Of a stretch of DNA of 64,000 nucleotides, positions 46,958-56,135 are shown one piece after another. Made by a program: the position numbers and the translations under genes. Source of the DNA: RFSX01 sp964495785. Its GTDB lineage: Bacteria; Bacteroidota; Bacteroidia; Chitinophagales; Saprospiraceae. The DNA lies in contig CAZBXL010000004.1 in the NCBI GenBank assembly GCA_964495785.1, positions 1-64,000 on the forward strand, read 5' to 3'. The notes under the pieces were generated by a model, which was given only the letters and a program-made list of their open reading frames with translations, ran no database searches and was not told where the DNA came from. The stretch's first letter is position 1, and each line of letters opens with the position of its first letter.

Positions 46958-48298
46958 TTATATTTCTATTATCTTCTCAACAACGTATCCGCCGACTTCT
47001 CTTCCTTGCTTGACACCTTCGTCTATTGCAGGCATATAATGTATGCCTCCATACAATCGACTTATAGCCGCTTCTGCAGCAGCCTCTCTGAATGAATTAA
47101 ACTTTCTCATCGGCAGACCATACTGGACTTCTACATCATCTGTAAAAGAAAAATTATCACCAAGCATGGCAGTAAGAACTTCTGCAGACGCTGTTGAGAT
47201 CACGCTATGACCACTCGTATGCTCAGGGAACGGCGGCGTCTGTAGTAAGGGTGTCCAATCTCTATCGATATGCTCATTAATTACAGTCTCGGGTCTTATA
47301 AGGTTAGATCTGTATTTCTCATCCCAACAACTTATAAAGCCATCAAATAATGTTATAGCCACAATCGTGCTGTGTCTGACTGATTCTGCAAAACTGCTAT
47401 TGGCTTTATCTGAAGCTATAGAGGTGATCCCCATCCAGTGACCACCAGGTGTAATTTTTTTCGTCGCAAACATGACATGTCCTGTTTGATTCATTACATA
47501 AGGATTACAATCCCAGAAGCTGGCTATCGTCTTTTTTTCCTTATCTGCAGTCTTAACGGCTTCGTAGACTTCCATAACTTCTTTATAAAACTTAGAAGAC
47601 TTCTCTAAGTCAAAAACAGTAGGCGGCTCTGGAACAAATTGTGTGGCACTATCTAAGACCATCGTTCTGATTTCTCTCCAGTGTGGCTCTATACCTTCCA
47701 TATAACCTGGGGGTGTAGGTTTCCATTCATTTTCCTTATCAGTTACTGAGAATTTAGAAAACGATCGAGACTCTTTGTAGTTATCTTTATCTGCCCAGGC
47801 AGCAATATGATCAGCCATGACTTTACCATACTTTAGAGAATTGTCTTTAGCTTTTGCTGGTATGCCTATTGAGTCTATCTCTTGATACAGCTCCGTCTTG
47901 TAAGCTAAAATCTTATCTTCTGAAAATATCAACTGCTGACTTAATAAAAGAAAAGCTTCTAATGAGGCTAACTCATAGGAAATACCTCCTGTCGTATCAG
48001 CAGGTGGAGATGCAGTTAATCCATTAAGCTTACCGCCTAATGAAGGCACCTGACCTGATTGGGCTAAAACCTCATAGGCTGCTATACATGGATACACGTA
48101 GACTCTGCTTGCGACAGGTGGAGAAAATATATCATGGACGATAACATCCGTGAGCTTATTAATAGAATTGTGAAAATATGCAGGCTTCGCTAAATCTTGT
48201 TTATAATTCAAATTTTCTGGCTCCTGCTTACATCCACCTAACAAAATAGCGAATGCAACGAATATTATACAGGACATTATATAGGTTGATCTCATCAC
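46958..48298 (-). CDS. Vanadium-dependent haloperoxidase / PAP2-superfamily lipoprotein
   Basis: A 446 aa lipoprotein (lipobox LLGGCKQ; Cys 23). The vanadate/phosphate-binding set is present: KYRSNLIRP (328-336, the KX6RP motif), HTSGHS (360-365) and SRLYGGIH (413-420, SRX5H). Vanadium haloperoxidases and acid phosphatases share these motifs, so a phosphatase role is possible. The Asp usually four residues after the last His is replaced by Ala. Its start overlaps the stop of the GH13 gene by four bases (ATGA), so it is coupled to sugar catabolism. This location in a sugar operon is unusual. Confidence 0.85.
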   Translation of the reverse strand: MMRSTYIMSCIIFVAFAILLGGCKQEPENLNYKQDLAKPAYFHNSINKLTDVIVHDIFSPPVASRVYVYPCIAAYEVLAQSGQVPSLGGKLNGLTASPPADTTGGISYELASLEAFLLLSQQLIFSEDKILAYKTELYQEIDSIGIPAKAKDNSLKYGKVMADHIAAWADKDNYKESRSFSKFSVTDKENEWKPTPPGYMEGIEPHWREIRTMVLDSATQFVPEPPTVFDLEKSSKFYKEVMEVYEAVKTADKEKKTIASFWDCNPYVMNQTGHVMFATKKITPGGHWMGITSIASDKANSSFAESVRHSTIVAITLFDGFISCWDEKYRSNLIRPETVINEHIDRDWTPLLQTPPFPEHTSGHSVISTASAEVLTAMLGDNFSFTDDVEVQYGLPMRKFNSFREAAAEAAISRLYGGIHYMPAIDEGVKQGREVGGYVVEKIIEI

Positions 48299-49956
48299 AG
48301 TTTCTTATAAATTCTTGCTTCCCAAGGTAATAGAATATCTTGGATTTGATTATGATAATTTGATAAAAGTAATTCATACCCCTGTATATCTAATTGATAA
48401 CTATTCTTATTGTCAGAATGATTTAGAATAATATACATTGATACTTCTTTATGTTTTCTTTCATAGACATACAGATCTTTACTCTCTTGAGGTATCTCCA
48501 TCCATTCTCCATAGACTAATGTAATTTCCTTCTTCCTTAAAGCTAACACGGTTTTATAGAAGTGATAAACAGAGTACTTGTCATGAATGACAGAATCTGC
48601 ATTGATATTTTCAAAATTTGGATTTACATCTATCCAAGGCTTTCCTGTTGTAAATCCTGCATGCATACTGTTATCCCACTGCATAGGGGTTCTTGCATTG
48701 TCGCGTCCATGCTCATGGACTCGCTTGAGAAATTCGTCTTCAGACAATCCTCTCTCTATGAATTCTTTATGGTAATTATGGGTTTCTACATCTCTGTATT
48801 GTTCTACGCTCGGGAAATGTACATTTGACATACCTATCTCTGTACCTTGATAGATACATGGCGTCCCTCTCATCGTCATAATGAGTACTGCCAGCATTTT
48901 AGCACTTTCAACTCGGTACTTTTTATCATTTCCAAATCTGGATACCAATCTTGGAAAATCATGATTATCTAGAAATATACTGATCCAGCCAGAGTCTCCC
49001 ATGGCATTATCCCAATCCGAAAATATTTTCTTAATGTCGTCCCATGTATAGTCAACAGGGTCAAATTTACCTAATGGTCCATGGCCTAAAAACATATGGT
49101 CGAGATGAAAGATCATATTCAACTCCCCTCTATCGTGACCTACATAGTTTAATCCAACATCAGAAGTTATCCCAGGCCCCTCACCTACTGTCATAACATC
49201 ATAATGTTGCAGAACTTTCTCATACATCTCGTTGATATATTGATGTACTTTGGGACCATTAGAATATACGTGAGCGACTATATCATTAAACGCAGTAAGC
49301 TCTGTATTATCAAAATCCAACCTCTTTGATATCAATGGAATCACATCCATTCTGAATCCATCAATACCCTTATCTAACCAATACTTAACTACAGCAAAAA
49401 GATCTTCTCTTACTTTAGGATTTTCCCAATTAAGGTCAGGCTGTTTTTTTGTAAATAGGTGCAAATAATACTCATCTGTATTTTCGTCATACTCCCATGC
49501 GCTACCACCAAAGAAGGATCTCCAGTTATTAGGCGGTCCTCCATCGACGCCTTTTTTCCAAAAGTAATAATCTCTATATGGGTTATCTGTAGAAGCTTTA
49601 GAATTGACGAACCACTCGTGCTCATCAGAACTATGATTGAGTACAATATCCATCAATAACTTCATACCTCTATCATGCAATCCTGATAATAATTCATCAA
49701 AATCTTGCATAGTCCCAAACTCTGGGTGGATAGAATAATAGTCACTTATATCATATCCATTATCATCATTAGGAGATTGATAAATAGGACATAGCCATAT
49801 GATATCCACTCCAAGATCTTTGAGGTAATCTAACTTAGATATAATACCTCTCAAGTCCCCTATTCCATCTCCATTACTATCCTTAAAACTTCTGGGATAT
49901 ATCTGATATATAACTTCTTCTTTCCACCATTTTTTCTCAATGTTATTGGTCATCAC
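48295..49956 (-). CDS. GH13 alpha-glucosidase, oligo-1,6-glucosidase type
   Basis: A 553 aa cytoplasmic GH13 enzyme with no signal peptide. Catalytic residues are Asp204 (GFRMDVIPL), Glu259 (VGEGPG) and Asp333 (FLDNHDFPR). The residue after the nucleophile is Val205, as in isomaltase/oligo-1,6-glucosidases and trehalose-6-phosphate hydrolases, while maltases usually have Thr or Ala there. So alpha-1,6 or alpha,alpha-1,1-type preference is likely but unproven. It starts 25 bases before the aldo/keto reductase on the same operon and is coupled to the haloperoxidase-like gene. Confidence 0.9.
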   Translation of the reverse strand: MMTNNIEKKWWKEEVIYQIYPRSFKDSNGDGIGDLRGIISKLDYLKDLGVDIIWLCPIYQSPNDDNGYDISDYYSIHPEFGTMQDFDELLSGLHDRGMKLLMDIVLNHSSDEHEWFVNSKASTDNPYRDYYFWKKGVDGGPPNNWRSFFGGSAWEYDENTDEYYLHLFTKKQPDLNWENPKVREDLFAVVKYWLDKGIDGFRMDVIPLISKRLDFDNTELTAFNDIVAHVYSNGPKVHQYINEMYEKVLQHYDVMTVGEGPGITSDVGLNYVGHDRGELNMIFHLDHMFLGHGPLGKFDPVDYTWDDIKKIFSDWDNAMGDSGWISIFLDNHDFPRLVSRFGNDKKYRVESAKMLAVLIMTMRGTPCIYQGTEIGMSNVHFPSVEQYRDVETHNYHKEFIERGLSEDEFLKRVHEHGRDNARTPMQWDNSMHAGFTTGKPWIDVNPNFENINADSVIHDKYSVYHFYKTVLALRKKEITLVYGEWMEIPQESKDLYVYERKHKEVSMYIILNHSDNKNSYQLDIQGYELLLSNYHNQIQDILLPWEARIYKKL

Positions 49957-49981
49957 TTTTATTTAAAATTAATCATTAAAG

Positions 49982-50887
49982 TTATGGCACTTTCTTGCCT
50001 GTGCTCGCTGTCCATATCTCATACCACTGCTCATCAGTTATAGACTGTGTAAGGCAGTCAACGGCTTCTTTGATCCTCTCACCTTTACTTGTACCTAATA
50101 CTGGAAGTATCTGTGACGGATGATGCAACAAAAATAATAATGCCATCTGAGACATACTCCAATTGTAATCAGACCTGACTTGATTCAACTTACTATTTCG
50201 CATGACTTTTTCATACTGACTTTGCGGTGCAAATAAATCTGGTCCTCCCATCGGAGACCAAGCCTGCAGAGAGATCCCATGCTTCTGTGCACTATCTACT
50301 GTGCCATCTATAAATCCATCTAATTTTAGAACAGAAAGTTCTACTTGATTCGTCACTAATGGTGTCACGGTATTCAATAAGTCAAATTGAGAAGGCGTAA
50401 AATTTGAAACACCAAAATCCAAAACTTTACCTTTACTTTTTAATTCAGAAAATACTTCTGCAATCTCTTCCACTTTCATCAACGGCCCTGGACGATGTAT
50501 CAGCAATAAATCTATATAGTCTGTCTTGAGATTCTCAAGTGACTTTTCTACAGATGAGATAATATATTTCTTAGATGTATCATAGTACTTAATCTTATTC
50601 TCCGGACAAGCAGGAGACAACATTCTAATACCACACTTGGTAATGAGCTGTACCTGTGATCGAGACACACCGGATCTCACAAATGCATCACCAAACTCCT
50701 TTTCTGTAGTATGATCCCCATAAATATCAGCATGATCAAATGTAGTCACACCGTAATCGATACAAGACTGTATTAAGTGACTCAAATCAGCAGTATTTAA
50801 CTTGACACCCCACTTACCCCATCTCATGACACCTGCAATGATGCGACTATATTCTCTGCTCTGACTTGACAACTTCATCTTTTCCAT
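49982..50887 (-). CDS. Aldo/keto reductase
   Basis: A 301 aa NAD(P)H-dependent AKR (YdhF-like). The catalytic tetrad is visible: Asp in DHADIYGDH with its Tyr, Lys in LITKCG, and His in DLLLIHRPGP. It is cytoplasmic. Its role in a sugar operon could be reduction of a ketose or 3-keto sugar, but this is context inference. It is 3 bases from the trehalase gene, so the two are co-transcribed. Confidence 0.88.
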   Translation of the reverse strand: MEKMKLSSQSREYSRIIAGVMRWGKWGVKLNTADLSHLIQSCIDYGVTTFDHADIYGDHTTEKEFGDAFVRSGVSRSQVQLITKCGIRMLSPACPENKIKYYDTSKKYIISSVEKSLENLKTDYIDLLLIHRPGPLMKVEEIAEVFSELKSKGKVLDFGVSNFTPSQFDLLNTVTPLVTNQVELSVLKLDGFIDGTVDSAQKHGISLQAWSPMGGPDLFAPQSQYEKVMRNSKLNQVRSDYNWSMSQMALLFLLHHPSQILPVLGTSKGERIKEAVDCLTQSITDEQWYEIWTASTGKKVP

Positions 50888-50890
50888 CTC

Positions 50891-52396
50891 TTAAACTATA
50901 TTCTGCTTTAATTGATTTTTTAATGCGACAAACACACCATTACTCCACCCAAAACCATCTTGAAGTGGATACTCACCACCACCTGCTTTAGTTTCCATAT
51001 TGACCACATTGTATTTCTCTACAAATTTGCCAGATTCTTGATATACTTGTTCATTCAATCGCAACCACCTTCTACTCAACTCCATGGCTAAGTCATCATG
51101 TCCATAATTTCTTAATCCTTGGATGGCTATCCACTGTAGAGGTGCCCAACCATTAGGTGCATCCCATTGCTGTCCTGTAGTATTGGTGGTAGTCACTAAT
51201 CCTCCTTCTTTCATAAGAAAATACTGCACCGTCTCGGCACATGCGTCAGCTTGTTCTTGATCTGCTATCTTATAGAATAGCGGATACATTCCTGCTGCTG
51301 TAATACAACCATTAAGTGATTTAGACTTAAAATGATAGTCGAAATAATATTCTTCTTCCTCATCCCACATCAAGGCATTGATCATCATCTTTCTTTCCTC
51401 AGCCTTAGACAGAAATATGGACTGGGAATTATTATCACCCTGCTGTCCATAAGCATCAGCAATAGTCATTTCCAAATTGTACAAAAGACAGTTCAGGTCT
51501 ACAGGCAATATATTGCAAGTATCTATAGATTCTATATCACGATAATTACTAAACCATCTCGAACTAAAATCCCAACCTGATTCGCATGCAGCTCTTATAT
51601 TCCTGAACAAATTTTCAGGTTCTTGATTTGATGATTTCAACAGATGAATATCATCATAATACATTTCCATTCTCGGCTTAGAAAGGTGGTCATAATATCT
51701 GTTAGCAGTAAAAGATTCATCCTTGACAATCCGCATATGAGCACCCTCACTTATGTCATCACTACCAGACATCCAAAATGCATATTCCTTAATCAACTGA
51801 GGTAGGTAATGAACAAGAATAGAGGGTCCTAATTTTTCAGAAATTAATTGTACCATCATAGCATAAAATGGCGGCTGAGACCGCGACATAAAATAAGTTC
51901 TATTACCATTAGGTATGAATCCTATGACGTCAATTAGATGCGTGAAGTTATCTATCATATTTTTGACAAGACCCCATTTATCATGGACCTTAAGGCCAAG
52001 CATTGTAAAGTAACTGTCCCAATAATAAATCTCATTAAATCTACCGCCAGGGACGATGTAATCATATGGTAATGGTATTAAAGAACTTCCGTCTGTGTAG
52101 GTGTCTTGCTTTCTCCTAAGGACATCCCATAGAGCATGTATATGATCATTACTACTACGATCTTTTATAGACCTAAAATTAGTTTTTTTGTTCTTTTGGA
52201 CTTTAAATGAAGACTTGAAAAAAGACTTCAAATCAAAATCCTTTTGGCTCTTTTGTCTTTCATAATCTCTGAAAATATCCACAGGGGCTTTACGTGGTAC
52301 AGCATCAGATATTTTCTTGCCATCCTTCCACAAGCCACTCACATGAAGATCATGATAGAGCTTTCCATATATTTCATCTGGCGTTTTATATATCAC
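50891..52396 (-). CDS. GH37 trehalase (cytoplasmic)
   Basis: A 501 aa enzyme splitting alpha,alpha-trehalose into two glucose. Both GH37 signatures are present: PGGRFNEIYYWDSYF (116-130) and QWDAPNGWAPLQW (410-422). Asp276 in SGWDFSSRW is the probable acid and Glu475 in GGGEYPLQDGFGW the probable base. No signal peptide is seen, so it acts inside the cell (TreF-like). Its first codons overlap the end of the MFS gene by 11 bases. Confidence 0.93.
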   Translation of the reverse strand: MIYKTPDEIYGKLYHDLHVSGLWKDGKKISDAVPRKAPVDIFRDYERQKSQKDFDLKSFFKSSFKVQKNKKTNFRSIKDRSSNDHIHALWDVLRRKQDTYTDGSSLIPLPYDYIVPGGRFNEIYYWDSYFTMLGLKVHDKWGLVKNMIDNFTHLIDVIGFIPNGNRTYFMSRSQPPFYAMMVQLISEKLGPSILVHYLPQLIKEYAFWMSGSDDISEGAHMRIVKDESFTANRYYDHLSKPRMEMYYDDIHLLKSSNQEPENLFRNIRAACESGWDFSSRWFSNYRDIESIDTCNILPVDLNCLLYNLEMTIADAYGQQGDNNSQSIFLSKAEERKMMINALMWDEEEEYYFDYHFKSKSLNGCITAAGMYPLFYKIADQEQADACAETVQYFLMKEGGLVTTTNTTGQQWDAPNGWAPLQWIAIQGLRNYGHDDLAMELSRRWLRLNEQVYQESGKFVEKYNVVNMETKAGGGEYPLQDGFGWSNGVFVALKNQLKQNIV

Positions 52397-53624
52397 CTTG
52401 TAGTTTCTTATTATTAGTTACAATGTACAGAACAGATAATAGTATGAGTAAAAACACTAAGGGTATCAACACATATGTAAAGGCTGATTCCGCTCCTACA
52501 CTTTTAAATAAATAGCCTATAAGTCTTGATCCTACAGTACCTCCTACCGCAGAGAACACAATAATTAATCCTGCCATAGGACTGTGCAGATTCTTGGGTA
52601 ATGCACTCAGAATTACAGAATTAATAAGTGGATAGATAGGTGCTAAGAATAATCCCACTAAAGGAAAAGCATATCCGTAAAAAGGTATATCAAGTAATGA
52701 CTGAACGCCAACTATCTTACTACTGATGGCTCTCGGCAAAATAAACAGTAATATTAAAGCCACACAAAATATACAGAATAGCAAGATCCAAAACCAAGAG
52801 ATTTTCTTGACTAATTGTCCCGCGAGTAATCGACCGACTGCAGAAGCTATGAATAAAATACTTGTCATTATTATAGCCAAATTCTCTGGCACTTCTAATA
52901 CTGTGTTATTAAAAGTCGGCAACCAGGTCATAATGCCTTGCTCTATCATCACAAATAAAAAAGCACTTATCAAAAAAACAATAACACTCAGATGACCAAT
53001 AAGTGTAATCATTTCTACAAAATCATCAGCAATTTTTCTCTCTGGAATATTTATGTTTTCTTGGAATTCAGAGGTCCATAAAAAGATAAATGATATCGTA
53101 GATAACAGAGCTAAAAACAGATAGACATCCACCCATGCATTAGGGTCATTCTCTATATTAAAGAAAGGAAATAAAAAATAGGCGAAGGTAATTCCTACCA
53201 TAAAAAATCCTTCTATCGAACTCATAAGACTGTTGTGCTCATTTTGATTATTTGTGACAAGACCTATAGTGGCATAGACAGATACTTTTATTAATGCGAA
53301 TGAAACACCAACACATAGAAAAAGTAGTTTGGATGCTAAAAACGAATTGCCAAAATACATTCCTATACTTGCAAATGTGACAATCGCCAAACCTGTCAAC
53401 ATAGATTTCTTGTAGCCAAATCTTGGAAGAAAAGAAGCGACTAAAAATGAGACTACGGCAATAGGAATATCTTTGTAAAACTCTAAAATACTCACTTCGA
53501 CTTGGTCTACGCCATAGACTTTCTGAGCTTTAAGAATCACAATTCCTACACTATTAAGTAGTATCGCAAAAACGAAATAATTTAGAAACAGTGATATTTT
53601 AATTCTTAGATTAGAACTTTTCAA
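52386..53624 (-). CDS. MFS transporter, sugar/FucP-like
   Basis: A 412 aa permease with about 12 hydrophobic helices. N-terminal LFLNYFVFAILLNSVGIVIL, an RFGYKKS loop (67-73) in the position of the MFS motif A, and a similar repeat in the second half (GRLLAGQLVKK) support the MFS family. Context between GH65, GH37 and SusCD suggests import of trehalose or glucose. Confidence 0.82.
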   Translation of the reverse strand: MKSSNLRIKISLFLNYFVFAILLNSVGIVILKAQKVYGVDQVEVSILEFYKDIPIAVVSFLVASFLPRFGYKKSMLTGLAIVTFASIGMYFGNSFLASKLLFLCVGVSFALIKVSVYATIGLVTNNQNEHNSLMSSIEGFFMVGITFAYFLFPFFNIENDPNAWVDVYLFLALLSTISFIFLWTSEFQENINIPERKIADDFVEMITLIGHLSVIVFLISAFLFVMIEQGIMTWLPTFNNTVLEVPENLAIIMTSILFIASAVGRLLAGQLVKKISWFWILLFCIFCVALILLFILPRAISSKIVGVQSLLDIPFYGYAFPLVGLFLAPIYPLINSVILSALPKNLHSPMAGLIIVFSAVGGTVGSRLIGYLFKSVGAESAFTYVLIPLVFLLILLSVLYIVTNNKKLQGDI

Positions 53625-53667
53625 ATGGATTTTTTTAGCGTTAATTATTTATCTTCTGATCACTAAA

Positions 53668-55707
53668 TTATTCTATTGTAAATGTTTCCTCATTAATCCC
53701 TACACCAGATATAATTAGCCTCTTCCAATCAGTGGGAATACTACTGTCTAATTGATGTATACCATCATCCCCTATTTCCAATCCGCCAAAACCTGAAAGT
53801 ACCGCTTGCAGCATACCCCCAGCTCCAGTCGCAAAATATGGATTGCTTCCGCCGGCAGCTTCTGATATCACTCCGAACGGTGGGACTTCATTACGCTTAT
53901 AGCTATACGAAAACAATTCGCCAGACTGGTCTGTGTCTCCTAACCTATTATAGAGAATAGATAAGATGGCTGACCCCATTGCTGGTCCTGTTGGTGAGAT
54001 TCGGGATTCATAATAATTGAGATCTTTACGTATCTGTTCTTTGTCAGTAATCAAGCCTAATGGATATGCGAGGAGGTTGACATCAGCTTGTTTTATTTCT
54101 TCGCCTTTATAAGTGGCATGCTCATTAGTGACGCCATTTGACATTTTGAGAATAGGAATATTGTCTGCCACATGACTCCAGTCAGGATCGGCATCTATAC
54201 TTAAGACGTTAGCAGCTTCCGTAGCATACCTTAAAGATAGAATAGCCACAGCATTGGTAAATGCATTATTGTCAATATTCTCAGCCCACTCATCAGCACC
54301 GACTACATTAATTATGTCATATTGACCTGGCCCATTACGGTCTACTCTACTTGCCCAAAAATCAGCAATTTCCTTTAACACAGGATAGCCTTTATCCCTA
54401 AGCCAAATCTTATCTTTCGTTACCTGATAATACTTCCAAAATGCCCAAGCAATACATCCAGAGATGTGATGCTCAAATGGCCCCGTCAAAGCCCATACAG
54501 GTGTATCTTCAGATCCATCTTCTGCAGACTCCCATGGGAACATAGCTCCCTTATATCCATGTGCAAATGCATTCTGCTTAGCAGCTTCTAATCTTTCGTA
54601 TCTATACTCAAGAAATGATCGGGCTATCTCAGGCTGTAGCATAAGTAGAGGTGGGTACATCCATAGTTCTGTATCCCAAAAAACATGTCCATTATATCCT
54701 AGTCCTGAAAGGCCCATCGGAGATAGACTGTAAGAAGTACCCTCTCGTCCAAACGAATACAGATGATACAATGCAAATCTGATATCGCGTGTAAGGTCAT
54801 CATTACCTTCTATTGTAATGTTACTTTTCCATAGATCGGCCCAGGCTGATACATGTCGTTTATACAATCTTTCTTTACCTTCTAATGCAGCGTATATACT
54901 GAGACGTTCAGCTTCATTATGCGGATCTTCATATTGTGCCGATGTGCATGTAGAAGCAACAACTGCAAATGTGTATTCCTCACCAGCATCTAAGCTTTTA
55001 TTAAACTTAGTCAGATGCATATTATAATCCCAATCCTCATGAATAAGATCAGGCTCATCTCCATGCGATTCTTCAAATATAAAACTGTTAGACGCCGCTA
55101 CTTTTAGTCTACCTGATGGACTAAGACCAACAGAAGTCATCAAGGGAATCATCACATGAGGCCTATCTATTTCTGAATAATAATTTCTAACATCAGATAG
55201 GTGGATGGGGGCTTCTATGACAGACATCGGTGTGATCTTAATCTTCTTTTTTGCTTTGATTTTTACAATGTTCAATGCAGTAAAAGGAAGATGTCTCAAA
55301 GCCATTAATTCTGTAGATACTGTAGCTTCATCTCCTACATCAAAACTTGTTGTAAGTGAAGCAGTTTTCATATCAAGACTTTGTTTATAATTCTGAATAT
55401 TATCGGAGCTAATACGATGCCCATTTATATCCAACTCCATATTGACATGATTAAATGATTTCAGAATATTAGAAACCCTTCCTCTCTGGTAATAATCATA
55501 TGTCCCTGCCAAGACAACATCACTAACTTTCATAGGTGAGTCTGAAGAAACCAAACCTATTATTCCATTGGCGACCGTGACACCGTAATAGTTATTATGA
55601 TCTATATCATCTGCTAAGACAGTCCAAGAGTCTTGGCCAATTAGATGAATGGAAGAAATTGTGATTATCGTTATCAATATTGAGTTGCTGAACCAAAATC
55701 TTTTCAT
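53668..55707 (-). CDS. GH65 alpha-glucoside hydrolase (kojibiose/trehalose hydrolase type), periplasmic
   Basis: A 679 aa secreted GH65 protein, with a signal peptide (about 1-24, ending HLIGQ). The catalytic pair is typical of hydrolases: acid Glu473 in VVGADEWAEN and a second Glu616 in FGVISEAAGGSN, the latter missing in GH65 phosphorylases. From memory, the kojibiose hydrolase of Flavobacterium johnsoniae uses residues at nearly the same positions. So this enzyme likely hydrolyses kojibiose, trehalose or a related glucobiose in the periplasm. It heads the seven-gene minus operon and is divergent from susC. Confidence 0.88.
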   Translation of the reverse strand: MKRFWFSNSILITIITISSIHLIGQDSWTVLADDIDHNNYYGVTVANGIIGLVSSDSPMKVSDVVLAGTYDYYQRGRVSNILKSFNHVNMELDINGHRISSDNIQNYKQSLDMKTASLTTSFDVGDEATVSTELMALRHLPFTALNIVKIKAKKKIKITPMSVIEAPIHLSDVRNYYSEIDRPHVMIPLMTSVGLSPSGRLKVAASNSFIFEESHGDEPDLIHEDWDYNMHLTKFNKSLDAGEEYTFAVVASTCTSAQYEDPHNEAERLSIYAALEGKERLYKRHVSAWADLWKSNITIEGNDDLTRDIRFALYHLYSFGREGTSYSLSPMGLSGLGYNGHVFWDTELWMYPPLLMLQPEIARSFLEYRYERLEAAKQNAFAHGYKGAMFPWESAEDGSEDTPVWALTGPFEHHISGCIAWAFWKYYQVTKDKIWLRDKGYPVLKEIADFWASRVDRNGPGQYDIINVVGADEWAENIDNNAFTNAVAILSLRYATEAANVLSIDADPDWSHVADNIPILKMSNGVTNEHATYKGEEIKQADVNLLAYPLGLITDKEQIRKDLNYYESRISPTGPAMGSAILSILYNRLGDTDQSGELFSYSYKRNEVPPFGVISEAAGGSNPYFATGAGGMLQAVLSGFGGLEIGDDGIHQLDSSIPTDWKRLIISGVGINEETFTIE

Positions 55708-55970
55708 TTCCTATTGTCGAATTTTATAGATATTTAAAACTAAATAGAACATCATACTGGATTTATATCAAATTTTCATATATTAATTTATATTTCGATA
55801 ATCAATCAAAACATAATCTCGACTTCTATATAAATCTTTATGGGTACTTGCCTAATTCTATTTTTGATATCTGATGTATGACAGAATTTTCAAATTGTTA
55901 AAATTAGTTTTTTGTTAGAATTTACATAACTCATTGACAAATCATTACCCAAACAGAATTAAATTTTGTT

Positions 55971-56013
55971 TTTAAGACGGATTCAATTCTTCCTTATAAA
56001 TTGTCGTCTTAAA
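55971..56013. repeat. Wide inverted repeat upstream of susC
   Basis: Nine-base perfect arms TTTAAGACG (55971-55979) and CGTCTTAAA (56005-56013), 25 bases apart, so arm centres are 34 bases apart, about three helical turns. It could be a paired operator or the stem of an RNA hairpin. No function is known. Confidence 0.55.
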
Positions 56014-56076
56014 TGTAATTCAATAAGTAGTATTTAAGGAAATATTAAGAATTTTATTACATTTACTTTTTTACAA

Positions 56077-56095
56077 TAGTGTCGTAGCGACACTA
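56077..56095. repeat. Compact inverted repeat upstream of susC, candidate operator
   Basis: TAGTGTCG (56077-56084), TAG, CGACACTA (56088-56095): eight-base perfect arms around three bases, 41 bases upstream of the susC ATG. The high GC of the centre stands out in an AT-rich region. It fits a dimeric repressor site or a short leader hairpin. Confidence 0.6.
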
Positions 56096-56135
56096 AAGAC
56101 TAAATCAACATTACTTTACTTAATTTTTAAACCAC

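Larger units (their letters stand above)
55708..56135. promoter_or_regulatory. Divergent control region between the GH65 operon and susCD
   Basis: 428 AT-rich bases with no gene. It holds a TATTTTTG (55859-55866, plus strand; a TAnnTTTG match) 270 bases before susC, the wide inverted repeat 55971-56013 and the compact one 56077-56095, both listed separately. No clear -33/-7 pair is seen close to susC, nor a good TAnnTTTG on the minus strand for the GH65 operon. Confidence 0.6.
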
